Shown: positions 1-7,007, counted from the stretch's first letter. The stretch: 14,070 nucleotides of DNA from Roseiflexaceae bacterium (GCA_014381165.1 JACMIM010000705.1:1-14070); one strand, 5' to 3'. Notes: generated by a model from the letters alone, not told the origin. Numbers and translations: made by a program.

Positions 1-1
1 C

Positions 2-1117
2 GAGGGCAACGCGGCGCTACAGGTCGGCTTCCGCGTGTTTGGACACCGTGGCGACAACAGCCAGGCCGGCAAAACCGTCAGCTGCCAAAGCACCGAACTG
101 CTCGTGCCGATGCAAGCGGTCGATAAAGCCGCGTTGCAGCAGCAAGCCGGCGCTTGGCAGCCAACCGGTTGGACACCGATCAGCCTGGCGCTTCAGCGTG
201 CGGGCGAAGATTTAGTTGGCGGCGAGGGCGTTAAAAATAACATCATCATGGTCACGGACGGCGAGGAAACCTGCGCTGGCGACCCTTGCGCAGTGGCCGC
301 CGCATTGCGCGAAAGCGACGCCGAGGTACGGATCGACGTGGTTGGCTTTGGCACGACACCGGAGCAAGACACGCTGCTGCGCTGTATCGCCGACAACAGC
401 GGCGGCAGTTACACCTCCGCCGCCAATGGCGAGGCGCTGGCTACCACACTGCAAGAGCTGACCAGCGCCTCGATCGCGCGCAGCTACCTGCGCATCGTGT
501 CGATCGACGCGAGCGGTCAGCCAACCGAGGTGAATGAGATTAAGCTGGATATCCAGTCGTTCGTCGACGCCCAGGGCCAACCAGCCAAGAACGGCCAGGG
601 CCTGACAGTCGCCGACCAGACCAGTAGCACCATCAGCCAGGGCGCAGCCGGGGTCGACGAGCAGGCCCAGCCGCTGGCCGACGGTCAGGCTCGCTTCGAG
701 TTGCTGCCGGGCAGCTACAGCTTCAGCGTGAATTATGGGCCGGGAGTGGGCTTTGTGGGCGGCAGCAACGCCAGCCGTTCCACCACCTACACTGCCGTGA
801 TCGCCGAAGGCCAGGAGACAGTGGCGACGATCGGCATCGGCGCGCTGGCGATCGATCGCCAGGGCTTGGAGCAGCGTTACGTCTGCCGCGTTCAGCTTGA
901 ACAGCAGACTGAGAGCGGCTGGGTTTCTGTTGCTGGTAGCCAGGAGGGCATCGGCTGCATCGCTGGAAACTCGCTGGTCACCAACGATGCAGCCAAGCCC
1001 GCTCAGTTGCCGCCGGGGCGCTACCGCCTGACCGACCACAACAAGAGCAGCACGCCAATCGGCGAGTTCGACATTCTGGCCGGCAAAACCGTCTCGGTGC
1101 GGGTGAGCGGGCAATAG
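2..1117 (+). CDS. von Willebrand factor A domain protein, 5'-truncated
   Basis: The reading frame is open from base 2 to the TAG at 1115-1117, so the true start lies upstream of the window; 371 residues are visible. The first 150 or so residues form the C-terminal half of a VWA domain. GWTPISLAL carries the MIDAS threonine and IIMVTDGEETC the MIDAS aspartate, and VVGFGTTPEQ with NSGGSYTSA completes the fold, so metal-dependent binding of a protein ligand is expected. The remaining 220 residues look like one or more beta-sandwich modules (alternating hydrophobic strands, LLPGSYSFSV and LPPGRYRL turns). Cysteine pairs such as CAGDPC suggest an extracytoplasmic location. This arrangement is common in Chloroflexi secreted VWA proteins; the exact ligand is unknown. 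The gene is convergent with the 60-residue gene on the minus strand, and a REP-like palindrome lies between the stop codons. Confidence 0.85.
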   Translation, partial: EGNAALQVGFRVFGHRGDNSQAGKTVSCQSTELLVPMQAVDKAALQQQAGAWQPTGWTPISLALQRAGEDLVGGEGVKNNIIMVTDGEETCAGDPCAVAAALRESDAEVRIDVVGFGTTPEQDTLLRCIADNSGGSYTSAANGEALATTLQELTSASIARSYLRIVSIDASGQPTEVNEIKLDIQSFVDAQGQPAKNGQGLTVADQTSSTISQGAAGVDEQAQPLADGQARFELLPGSYSFSVNYGPGVGFVGGSNASRSTTYTAVIAEGQETVATIGIGALAIDRQGLEQRYVCRVQLEQQTESGWVSVAGSQEGIGCIAGNSLVTNDAAKPAQLPPGRYRLTDHNKSSTPIGEFDILAGKTVSVRVSGQ

Positions 1118-1120
1118 CAG

Positions 1121-1150
1121 CACCGGGCCTTGAAGCTCCGGGCTATTGGG
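1121..1150 (-). repeat. Diverged inverted copy of the REP-like palindrome
   Basis: Read on the minus strand this begins CCCAATAGCCCGG, identical to the first 13 bases of the copies at 6973, 13534 and 13828. It then diverges (AGCTTCAAGGCCCGGTG in place of CGCTTCAGCGCCGGGG) and its stem is imperfect. It lies between the convergent stops of the VWA gene and the 60-residue gene, and the TAG inside CCCAATAG is the stop codon of the latter. Confidence 0.6.
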
Positions 1151-1325
1151 CCGACCGCTGGTTCTTGGGTTCTGGCTCCGACGTGGGGGCTTTAGCCCGC
1201 TCCAGCTCGCGCACCCGCGCGTCGATCTTGCGTAGCATCTGCAACAGCTGCCCGATCGTCTGCGCCTCGGTCAAGTCCTCGTGCTTCCAACGTTCGAGCA
1301 GCTCATCCAATGTGTAGTGGCTCAC
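1143..1325 (-). CDS. Small helical protein of unknown function (60 aa)
   Basis: GTG start at 1325-1323 preceded by AAGGAG seven bases upstream on the minus strand; this Shine-Dalgarno is the main reason to accept such a short gene. The protein (MSHYTLDELLERWKHEDL...) is charged and almost entirely predicted helix, with heptad-like spacing in IGQLLQMLRKIDARVRELE, so it may form a short coiled coil. A Pro/Glu-rich tail (APTSEPEPKNQ) follows. There is no signal peptide, membrane segment or cysteine. I do not recognise a family. The stop codon TAG lies inside a diverged copy of the REP-like repeat, so the last residues may have been changed when that repeat arrived. A strong hairpin (1348-1376) lies in the 5' leader. 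Confidence 0.65.
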   Translation of the reverse strand: MSHYTLDELLERWKHEDLTEAQTIGQLLQMLRKIDARVRELERAKAPTSEPEPKNQRSAQ

Positions 1326-1347
1326 AGGACACTCCTTGTGGTTGGTG

Positions 1348-1376
1348 GGTGCTGCCAGCTACGCGCTGGTAGCACC
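1348..1376 (-). promoter_or_regulatory. Leader hairpin upstream of the 60-aa gene
   Basis: A 12-bp stem with one G-U pair (1348-1359 with 1365-1376) closes a 5-base loop. It lies 23-51 bases upstream of the GTG start, just before the ribosome binding site on the minus strand. A second perfect 7-bp hairpin with a 3-base loop follows at 1396-1412. They could control expression of the small gene or be leftovers of palindromic elements; the sequence does not decide. Confidence 0.35.
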
Positions 1377-1485
1377 GCGGCGGAGGGCGGCGACGGGCGT
1401 GGTCGCCACGCCTTGCCGCAGCCCACCAGCACAAAACAGCGGCCCCCTGCGTGCATGGCAAGGAGCCGCTGCCACCGGCGCACTG

Positions 1486-1494
1486 TGCTACAAT
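1486..1494 (+). promoter_or_regulatory. Candidate extended -10 promoter
   Basis: TGCTACAAT matches the extended -10 form TGnTATAAT with one mismatch. No convincing -35 box is seen. No gene starts close downstream, but a run of stem-loops does (1508-1653), which makes a small RNA transcript possible. Confidence 0.3.
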
Positions 1495-1500
1495 GCTCGG

Positions 1501-1653
1501 CAGCCTCGACACCTGCGTCTACAGGTTCGGGGTCAGCGCGCCGCCAGTGCTAGTGACACTGGCGGCGCGTGCTGTTGTATGTTGATAGGTTACACTCAGC
1601 TTACAACAGGTTGTCGTAAATGTCAACCCAATCTGGTTATTTGCGCATAACCA
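1501..1653 (+). ncRNA. Candidate structured small RNA
   Basis: Four stem-loops follow one another in gene-free DNA starting 7 bases after an extended -10 box. SL1 pairs 1511-1515 with 1522-1526 and extends by three pairs past a bulged C. SL2 is a perfect 13-bp stem (1537-1549 with 1557-1569) with a 7-base loop. SL3 is a perfect 8-bp stem (1572-1579 with 1602-1609). SL4 is a perfect 7-bp stem (1634-1640 with 1647-1653) followed by nine A residues. The A tract is on the wrong side for a rho-independent terminator on this strand, and SL2 followed by TGCTGTTGT is a poor one. I do not recognise a known RNA family. The remaining bases up to 1947 hold only the hairpin at 1718-1744 and the promoter at 1841. 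Confidence 0.25.
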
Positions 1654-1717
1654 AAAAAAAAGTGTCAAGAGTAATCTGGATAAATAATGATCATGTTACA
1701 CCGCTGGGCGAACACAA

Positions 1718-1744
1718 GGGCCAGCCCACTGCGAGGGCTGGCCC
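1718..1744. repeat. Intergenic 10-bp perfect hairpin
   Basis: GGGCCAGCCC (1718-1727) pairs perfectly with GGGCTGGCCC (1735-1744) across a 7-base loop. No T tract follows on either strand, so termination would not be classical. It lies in the long gene-free stretch upstream of the aminotransferase promoter. Confidence 0.5.
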
Positions 1745-1840
1745 CATAAATCCTGGCTCTCAACCCCTTGCACCGCCCCGCGCCTACCCACAAATAGGAC
1801 TACCTTCCCACGCAGGCGCGTGGAACCCGCGCCGCGAATA

Positions 1841-1849
1841 TGTTAAGAT
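1841..1849 (+). promoter_or_regulatory. Candidate promoter of the aminotransferase operon
   Basis: TGTTAAGAT fits an extended -10 (TGn plus TAAGAT, 4 of 6 to consensus) about 100 bases before the ATG at 1948. Transcription would start near 1856, downstream of the alternative ATG at 1840, which argues against that upstream start. The -35 region is weak. Confidence 0.35.
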
Positions 1850-1947
1850 ACGTGCAGCGAATGGCAACCTTGCCCCCATTTTCTGCCGGACGCCATGGAG
1901 CATTGGCTTGTAGCGTGGGCGGCCTCTCGGCCCTGGGACGGAATGAT

Positions 1948-3111
1948 ATGATGCGGGAACGACTTTCACAGCGCGTGCAGCGCGTGCCGCCCTCGGGCAT
2001 TCGGCGCTTCTTCGACATCGCGGCGACCATGCCGGATGTGATCTCGCTTGGCGTGGGCGAGCCGGATTTTGTCACGCCCGATGCGATTCGCGGCGCAGCC
2101 GTGCGCTCGATCGAGCAGGGCTACACCGCCTACACCTCCAACTCCGGCCTGCTGGAGTTGCGCGTGGCCGTCGCCGAACATATCGCGCGGCTGTATGGCG
2201 TGCGCTACGACCCCGAGACCGAGCTGCTGATCACGGTTGGTGTCAGCGAGGCGCTCCAGGCCGCTATGCTAGCGCTGATCGACGAGGGCGATGAAGTCAT
2301 CGTCCCAGAGCCGTGCTTTGTGGCCTACCCAGCCACGGTGCAACTCGCCACTGGCACCGTCGCCAGTGTCCCAACCACAGTCGAGAATCAGTTCCAAGTT
2401 TCCGCCGCCGCAATCGAGGCCGCGATTACGCCGCGCACGCGCGCACTACTGATTGGCTACCCCAACAATCCCACCGGCGCAGTGATGAGCCGCGAGGGCC
2501 TGGCCGCAATTGCTGAGGTGGCCGAGCGCCACGACCTGACCGTGCTGTCCGACGAGATTTACGACCGGCTGGTGTATGGCGCGCCGCACACCTGTTTCGC
2601 GGCCCTGCCGGGTATGCGCGAACGCACCGTGCTGCTGGGTGGCTTCTCGAAAGCCTATGCGATGACCGGCTGGCGGCTGGGCTGGATGGCAGCCCCCGCC
2701 GACATCACCGGCGCAGTGCGCAAAGTTCACCAGTACGCGATTATGTCCGCGCCGACCATGAGCCAGTACGCTGGGCTTGAGGCGCTGCGCAGCGGCGAGG
2801 ACGCCGTGACAGCTATGGTCGGCGAGTACGACCGCCGCCGCCAGGTGATTGTAGGCGGGCTGAACCAGATCGGCCTGCCCACCTTTGAGCCGCGCGGCGC
2901 ATTCTATGTTTTTCCACAGGTCAGTCATCTCGGCCTCAGTAGCGAGGAATTTGTCGAGCGCCTGCTGGTCGAGCACGAGGTCGCCACAGTGCCAGGCGAC
3001 GCCTTCGGGCCGAGCGGCAGCGGCTTTGTGCGGATGTGCTACGCCACCTCGATGGATAAGATCGAAACGGCACTTGAGCGTATCGAGCGGCTTCTTCGCA
3101 GCGTTAGTTAG
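1948..3111 (+). CDS. PLP-dependent class I/II aminotransferase
   Basis: A fold-type I, AspC/PatA-like aminotransferase of 387 residues, the usual length. The Schiff-base lysine is K235 in GGFSKAYAMTGWRLGW. NNPTG gives N174, SDEIYDRLVY gives D202 (pyridine nitrogen) and Y205, and R362 in GFVRMCYAT is the likely substrate carboxylate-binding arginine. These motifs fit enzymes acting on aspartate, aromatic amino acids or N-acetyl-diaminopimelate; the substrate cannot be fixed from sequence. I chose the ATG at 1948 (next ATG at 1951) because homologous sequence begins at RERLSQRVQRVPPSGIRRFFDIA and because a likely promoter lies after the upstream ATG at 1840, which would add 36 unconserved residues. 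The next gene starts 17 bases after the stop with a good ribosome binding site, so the two are probably cotranscribed. Confidence 0.93.
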   Translation: MMRERLSQRVQRVPPSGIRRFFDIAATMPDVISLGVGEPDFVTPDAIRGAAVRSIEQGYTAYTSNSGLLELRVAVAEHIARLYGVRYDPETELLITVGVSEALQAAMLALIDEGDEVIVPEPCFVAYPATVQLATGTVASVPTTVENQFQVSAAAIEAAITPRTRALLIGYPNNPTGAVMSREGLAAIAEVAERHDLTVLSDEIYDRLVYGAPHTCFAALPGMRERTVLLGGFSKAYAMTGWRLGWMAAPADITGAVRKVHQYAIMSAPTMSQYAGLEALRSGEDAVTAMVGEYDRRRQVIVGGLNQIGLPTFEPRGAFYVFPQVSHLGLSSEEFVERLLVEHEVATVPGDAFGPSGSGFVRMCYATSMDKIETALERIERLLRSVS

Positions 3112-3128
3112 TTGTGAAGGAGTTTGCC

Positions 3129-3476
3129 ATGACCACCGAGACAGCCACCACCACATTTTACCACCCCGGTCAGGCCAGCGGCGGCCCGCTTTACTGCGCA
3201 CTGACCGGGCGCGCGCTTTCCGCCGACGAAGCCTATTGGGCTGCGCCGCTGATCACCACCCGCGCACTGCTTTCGACGATCCTTTCCACGCTGCGCCACG
3301 CGCCCGGCAACCTCGGCTATGTGCTCAGCTCCGAGCAGCCGAATGTGCCCTATGCGCCTGAGGCCCGCGAACTGCTGGCCCAGCGCCGCAGCAGCGAGCA
3401 GGCTAAGTTGCTATTCATGATGCTGTTGGTCGCCGCGCTGCTCGCGACACCAGTGCTGCTGCTGGCGATGCGCTAA
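3129..3476 (+). CDS. Small tail-anchored membrane protein of unknown function
   Basis: 115 residues. I chose the ATG at 3129 because GAAGGAG ends 6 bases before it; an in-frame GTG at 3114 overlaps that ribosome binding site and is unlikely. The N-terminal 90 residues are polar and include PLYCALTGRALSADEAYWAAPL, a stretch with a single cysteine. The C-terminus is a clear membrane span (LLFMMLLVAALLATPVLLL) ending only two residues later, which makes the protein tail-anchored with its bulk in the cytoplasm. It probably shares a transcript with the aminotransferase and is closed by the strong palindromic terminator at 3503. I do not recognise a family; it may be lineage-specific. Confidence 0.75.
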   Translation: MTTETATTTFYHPGQASGGPLYCALTGRALSADEAYWAAPLITTRALLSTILSTLRHAPGNLGYVLSSEQPNVPYAPEARELLAQRRSSEQAKLLFMMLLVAALLATPVLLLAMR

Positions 3477-3502
3477 GCTTTGGGCGCACGCCCCGTAAAC
3501 TC

Positions 3503-3548
3503 ACACCGCCCAGCGGTGCAACAATGTTGCACCGCTGGGCGGTGTTTT
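3503..3548 (+). terminator. Long palindromic terminator
   Basis: Two 21-base arms (3503-3523 and 3525-3545) are perfect reverse complements around a single central A, and TTTT follows at 3545-3548. Each arm also contains its own small hairpin (CACCGC-CCA-GCGGTG), so a four-way or cruciform fold is possible. It ends the aminotransferase operon, 26 bases after the stop of the small membrane protein. Confidence 0.75.
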
Positions 3549-3607
3549 GATGTACAATCGGCCCCACTCTCAACACACTGATTACGCTGGCACAGGAGGC
3601 CACCCAT

Positions 3608-4687
3608 ATGGATGAGACACTGACAATGCTTCAAGAGCTAACTGATGCGCCCGGCCCATCCGGCTTCGAGGCCCCAGTGCGCCACGTTTTGCAGCGCTAC
3701 CTTGCGCCATATGGCGAGATCATCACCGATAACCTTGGTAGCGTGGCGGTACGCAAGGTCGGCCAGCAGAATGGGCCAAAGGTGCTGATCGCCGGCCATC
3801 TCGATGAAGTCGGCTTCATGATCACCCGCGTCACCGACGATGGCTACCTGAAGTTCCAAACCATCGGCGGCTGGTGGGATCAGGTCATGCTCGCCCAACG
3901 GGTCGAGGTGATTACGCGCAATGGCGTCATTCCCGGCGTAATCGGCTCAAAGCCGCCGCACATTCTGGCCCCCGAAGAGCGCACCAAGATGGTCGAGAAG
4001 AAGCAGATGTATATCGACATTGGTGCGAGTTCAAAGGAGCAGGTGCGCGAGTGGGGCATCAGCCCCGGCGATCCAGTCGTGCCGGTCTGCCCGTTCACCG
4101 TCATGCGCAACCCCGACATGCTGATGGCCAAAGCTTGGGACAACCGCTTTGGCTGCGCACTGGTGGTGGAGGTGCTCAAGCGGCTCGCCGACACGCGCCA
4201 CGCCAATGTACTGTATGGCGCTGCCACCGTGCAGGAGGAGGTCGGCCTGCGTGGGGCGACCACGATCGCTAACATCGTGCAGCCCGATATCGCCTTTGCG
4301 CTCGATACCGGCATCGCCGGCGATACCCCCGGCGTCGGCCCGGACGATGCGATTGGCAAGCTTGGCGGCGGCCCGGTTATTCTGCTGTATGATGGCAGCA
4401 TGATCCCGCACACTGGCCTGCGCGATCTTGTGATCGACACAGCCCAGGCCGAGGGCATTGCCGTGCAATTCGATAAGATGGCTGGTGGCGGCACCGACGC
4501 AGGCAAATTCCATGTGACTGGGGCCGGTGCGCCTTCGCTGGTGCTAGGCGTGGCCGTGCGCTACATCCACACTCACGCATCGATCATGCATCGGGGTGAT
4601 TTCGATCAAGCAGCCACCCTGCTCGCAGCGGTGATCAAGCGGCTCGATAGCGAAACCGTGCGCTCGCTCAAATCGAATGGTGCGTGA
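3608..4687 (+). CDS. M42 family metallo-aminopeptidase
   Basis: A 359-residue dinuclear-metal aminopeptidase of the M42 (TET or glutamyl aminopeptidase, formerly 'endoglucanase M') family, cytosolic, which trims N-terminal residues from peptides. All expected metal and catalytic residues are visible: H64 and D66 in AGHLDEVG, bridging D178 in KAWDNRFG, the general-base pair E210-E211 in VQEEVGLRGA, D233 in ALDTG and H321 in RYIHTHAS. Length and spacing match the family, which typically forms dodecameric tetrahedra. The ATG at 3608 has AGGAGG eight bases upstream. The lipoprotein gene follows at once: its nearest possible start overlaps this stop codon and the preferred start is 37 bases later, so the two are probably one operon. 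Confidence 0.95.
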   Translation: MDETLTMLQELTDAPGPSGFEAPVRHVLQRYLAPYGEIITDNLGSVAVRKVGQQNGPKVLIAGHLDEVGFMITRVTDDGYLKFQTIGGWWDQVMLAQRVEVITRNGVIPGVIGSKPPHILAPEERTKMVEKKQMYIDIGASSKEQVREWGISPGDPVVPVCPFTVMRNPDMLMAKAWDNRFGCALVVEVLKRLADTRHANVLYGAATVQEEVGLRGATTIANIVQPDIAFALDTGIAGDTPGVGPDDAIGKLGGGPVILLYDGSMIPHTGLRDLVIDTAQAEGIAVQFDKMAGGGTDAGKFHVTGAGAPSLVLGVAVRYIHTHASIMHRGDFDQAATLLAAVIKRLDSETVRSLKSNGA

Positions 4688-4724
4688 GGGAACGAACGCC
4701 CCTGCACGTAAAGGATTTCGACCT

Positions 4725-5858
4725 TTGATACTCCACAGACATCCACGCTTGATGCTGTGTGCGTTGCTCCTGGCGGTGCTGAACAGCTGTACCAGTGCGC
4801 CGAACGTACCAACATACCCTCCCATTGGCGCTAGCACGCGCCCGATCGCCCACCAGGGGCTGGCAAGCGCGCCCAGTGAGGTCGACCTTTCGCGGCGGCG
4901 GGCCTATCGCCACTCTGATCAGGCCTTCACGCTTGCTGTGCCGCAGGGCTGGTTGACCGAAGACATCAGCGGTGCAGATGAGCTTCGCGTGCGCTTCACC
5001 GAGCCGCGTGAGAACGCGCTCATGGTCGCCAATCTGATCCAGATCGAGCAGCAGTTCGATGCCGCCGCGCTCATGCGGCTGCTGCAAGCCCACATACGCG
5101 ACGCATATGGCGCGCAGCCTGCGTTTGCGATCGAGCCGATTCTTTCTCCGATCGATGGGCGGATCGCAGCGACCTGGCGTTACCGCCCCACACAGGCCGA
5201 AACCTCCGCGCAACTCACCGGCACAAGTTTCATCCAGCAGCACGGAACACGGCTCGCGGTACTTTCCGTGATTGTGCCCAGCGCCCAGCACGCCCAGCTT
5301 GCGCCGGCAATTGCCGAGATTGGCGACAGCCTGGCCTTTTCGGCTGAAGTCGCGTCCCGCCCGCTGATTACGGCAGATAGCAGCAGGCTCCAACCATTCA
5401 CCTATCCTGGTGGGCTGTTCAGCCTTGATGTGCCGCAGGCCTGGACGCAGAACGACACAAGCAAGCCCGGCCAGGCGGTGGTCACATGGAGCGATCCTGT
5501 CACCAGAAGCTGGCTGCAAGCGCACGTCCTCCAGGACGATTCACAGCGGAGCAGCGCTGAACTTCGCGCGCTGGTCACAGGGTTGGTCGAAAACGCTTTT
5601 GCCGAAAAGAACACGCTTTCGCTCGGCCCCGCAGTGCCCCAGGCCGATGGCAGCGTCCTGCTTGAGTGGAGCTACACCAACCGCGCGCGCTATGGACTCG
5701 CGGCGACATTCCACGGCTACAGCTTTGCGCATCAGGTTGGCGATCGTATCGCGATCGTATCGTTTGTGTATCCAGCTGAACAGCATAAACGGCTGGCGTC
5801 GCAGATGGCGGGTATTCGTGCAAGCTTTGCAGTCGACGCCACGGCCCCCCTGCCCTGA
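4725..5858 (+). CDS. Lipoprotein with two tandem copies of one domain
   Basis: About 377 residues. I prefer the TTG at 4725: AAAGGA lies nine bases upstream and translation from it gives a compact signal peptide (ILHRHPRLMLCALLLAVLNSC) with a type II cleavage site LNS-C. An ATG at 4677, overlapping the previous stop, is the alternative and would give a 16-residue longer n-region without a ribosome binding site. After a Pro-rich linker come two homologous domains of about 150 residues. Each begins with an aromatic strand and 'FxLxVPQxW' (FTLAVPQGWLTED, FSLDVPQAWTQND), contains a Trp-Tyr strand (ATWRYRP, LEWSYTN), then a 'GTRLAVLSVIVPSAQH' or 'GDRIAIVSFVYPAEQH' strand and a final helix. The shape resembles PsbP/MOG1-like folds, but I do not claim that. 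It is likely attached to the outer face of the membrane. Confidence 0.85.
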   Translation: MILHRHPRLMLCALLLAVLNSCTSAPNVPTYPPIGASTRPIAHQGLASAPSEVDLSRRRAYRHSDQAFTLAVPQGWLTEDISGADELRVRFTEPRENALMVANLIQIEQQFDAAALMRLLQAHIRDAYGAQPAFAIEPILSPIDGRIAATWRYRPTQAETSAQLTGTSFIQQHGTRLAVLSVIVPSAQHAQLAPAIAEIGDSLAFSAEVASRPLITADSSRLQPFTYPGGLFSLDVPQAWTQNDTSKPGQAVVTWSDPVTRSWLQAHVLQDDSQRSSAELRALVTGLVENAFAEKNTLSLGPAVPQADGSVLLEWSYTNRARYGLAATFHGYSFAHQVGDRIAIVSFVYPAEQHKRLASQMAGIRASFAVDATAPLP

Positions 5859-5904
5859 GAGATAACGTAATCCAACGCGCTTGGGCGTGTTTCGCGTGAT
5901 ACCA

Positions 5905-5932
5905 GCGGGCTTCTAGCCCGCCTGCGGCGGGC
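5905..5932 (+). terminator. Overlapping alternative hairpins after the lipoprotein gene
   Basis: GCGGGC (5905-5910) pairs with GCCCGC (5916-5921), but GCCCGCC (5916-5922) also pairs perfectly with GGCGGGC (5926-5932). The two stems compete for the same bases. No T tract follows, so termination would need a factor or the next palindrome. Confidence 0.4.
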
Positions 5933-5950
5933 AAGGAAACAACTCATCAT

Positions 5951-5989
5951 TGTTTCGGTTTTTGGCGCTTTGCGCCAAAAACCGAAACA
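5951..5989. repeat. TGTTTCG-family palindrome, copy 1
   Basis: Two perfect 18-base arms (5951-5968 and 5972-5989) around TTT. A second copy sits at 10995-11037, with arms that differ at two positions but still pair. A run of A follows on the plus strand, so this is not a standard terminator for the upstream lipoprotein gene. No other feature is seen between it and the rodZ-like promoter at 6070. Confidence 0.75.
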
Positions 5990-6069
5990 AAAAAAGATAT
6001 ATCTTCCGTGCTGCCGCAGGCAGGAACCGCTAACTGCGTAAGTCCTAATTTTAATGGAAAATTGAGCTG

Positions 6070-6078
6070 TGGTATAAT
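6070..6078 (+). promoter_or_regulatory. Extended -10 promoter of the RodZ-like gene
   Basis: TGGTATAAT is a perfect extended -10 (TGn plus TATAAT). A -35 box at 17-base spacing would be the weak TTTTAA near 6050. Transcription would start near 6086, giving a leader of about 46 bases before the ATG at 6132. Confidence 0.6.
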
Positions 6079-6131
6079 GAAACGACATGAGTATACAAAT
6101 AACGGCGATGATGTAGCGGAGAGCAGCAATC

Positions 6132-6962
6132 ATGAGTCAACTTGGCGAACGGCTGCGCGCGGCACGCGAGACTCAGGGCATTCCTATCTCGCAGGCAGCG
6201 GCAGATACGCGCATTCTGCCACGCTACATTCACGCGCTTGAGGGTGGCGACTTCGCGCAGCTTCCCGGCGATGTCTACGCCCGCGGGTTTATCCGTAACT
6301 ACGCGAATTACCTGAACGTACACGCCGAAGAGCTGATCGAACTCTACCGCGTCGAGCGCGGGATCACCGACCCGATCACAATTTCGCGAACCACCTCAGC
6401 ACCGCAGATTCGCGGCCTGTTTGTGCCCAGCTTCTTTGGCGTGTTCTTTGTTGTAATCGTGCTCATGGGCCTCTCATACCTGGCACTAAGCATGACCAAC
6501 AATTTGGGCGATCCGCAGCTCGCTTCGGCACCCGTACCGACCAGCGCGCCGACGCCGCAGCCGCTGCCAACCTGGCCAGCTTCGCCAACTGCTGCACCAG
6601 AACTAGTTGCCGCACCAACAGCTGCGTCGGCTGCGCCAGTCACCACGCCAGAGGTGGCTGGTGGCGCGGCACCCACCGCCGCACCCACGGTGCAACCTGC
6701 CACTCCAGGCGGCGCGATCTCCGCCGCCATTCGGATTGCGCCGGGCGACCACCGCGGATCGTGGATCAAGATCACTGCGGATCGCGCCGTGATCTTCGAA
6801 GGCATCCTGGAGGCGAACAGCGTGTACCCCTTCGCGGCTAACACCAACGTGAAGATTCGCGCCGGCAACGCCGGAGTTGTGTATGTCAGTATTAATGGCC
6901 TTGAACAAGGCCCGCTTGGTAGCGAGGGCCGGGTCTTCGACTTCTCCTGGCCCCCACAATAG
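6132..6962 (+). CDS. RodZ-like helix-turn-helix membrane protein
   Basis: 276 residues in the RodZ layout: an N-terminal HTH_25-type helix-turn-helix (about 1-70: LGERLRAARETQGIPISQAA, then YIHALEGGDFAQLPGDVYARGFIRNYANYL), one membrane span (about 97-119), a long Pro/Ala/Thr linker (about 130-190) and a C-terminal DUF4115-type beta domain outside the membrane (about 195-276, GSWIKITADRAVIFEGIL). RodZ proteins link the MreB cytoskeleton to the cell-wall machinery and set cell shape; the HTH binds MreB rather than acting mainly as a DNA-binding repressor. ATG 6132 has GGAGAG eight bases upstream. Nearness to rimO is a common context for RodZ/YmfM genes. It is followed by two hairpins, so yajQ may be transcribed separately. 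Confidence 0.88.
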   Translation: MSQLGERLRAARETQGIPISQAAADTRILPRYIHALEGGDFAQLPGDVYARGFIRNYANYLNVHAEELIELYRVERGITDPITISRTTSAPQIRGLFVPSFFGVFFVVIVLMGLSYLALSMTNNLGDPQLASAPVPTSAPTPQPLPTWPASPTAAPELVAAPTAASAAPVTTPEVAGGAAPTAAPTVQPATPGGAISAAIRIAPGDHRGSWIKITADRAVIFEGILEANSVYPFAANTNVKIRAGNAGVVYVSINGLEQGPLGSEGRVFDFSWPPQ

Positions 6963-6972
6963 AAATCACAAA

Positions 6973-7001
6973 CCCAATAGCCCGGCGCTTCAGCGCCGGG
7001 G
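6973..7001 (+). repeat. REP-like palindrome, copy A
   Basis: CCCAATAG followed by the stem-loop CCCGGCGC-TTCA-GCGCCGGG and a G. All 29 bases are identical to those at 13534-13562 and 13828-13856. It lies 10 bases after the stop of the RodZ-like gene, in its 3' untranslated region. Confidence 0.85.
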
Positions 7002-7007
7002 CACACG

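Noticed and set aside
212..1123. Long open frame (303 codons) on the minus strand opposite the VWA gene
   Set aside because: It is antisense to a gene with clear VWA motifs, its translation has no recognisable domain, and GC-rich DNA commonly gives such shadow frames.
1281..1913. Several open frames on the plus strand in the long intergenic stretch
   Set aside because: Composition is Arg/Ala-rich without family motifs, no ribosome binding sites, and they run across multiple hairpins.
1840..1947. Upstream ATG (1840) as start of the aminotransferase
   Set aside because: It would add 36 residues unlike aminotransferase N-termini and lies upstream of the probable transcription start.
2446..3201. 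251-codon open frame on the minus strand
   Set aside because: It lies opposite the aminotransferase active-site region and overlaps the next gene; the plus strand clearly carries the genes.
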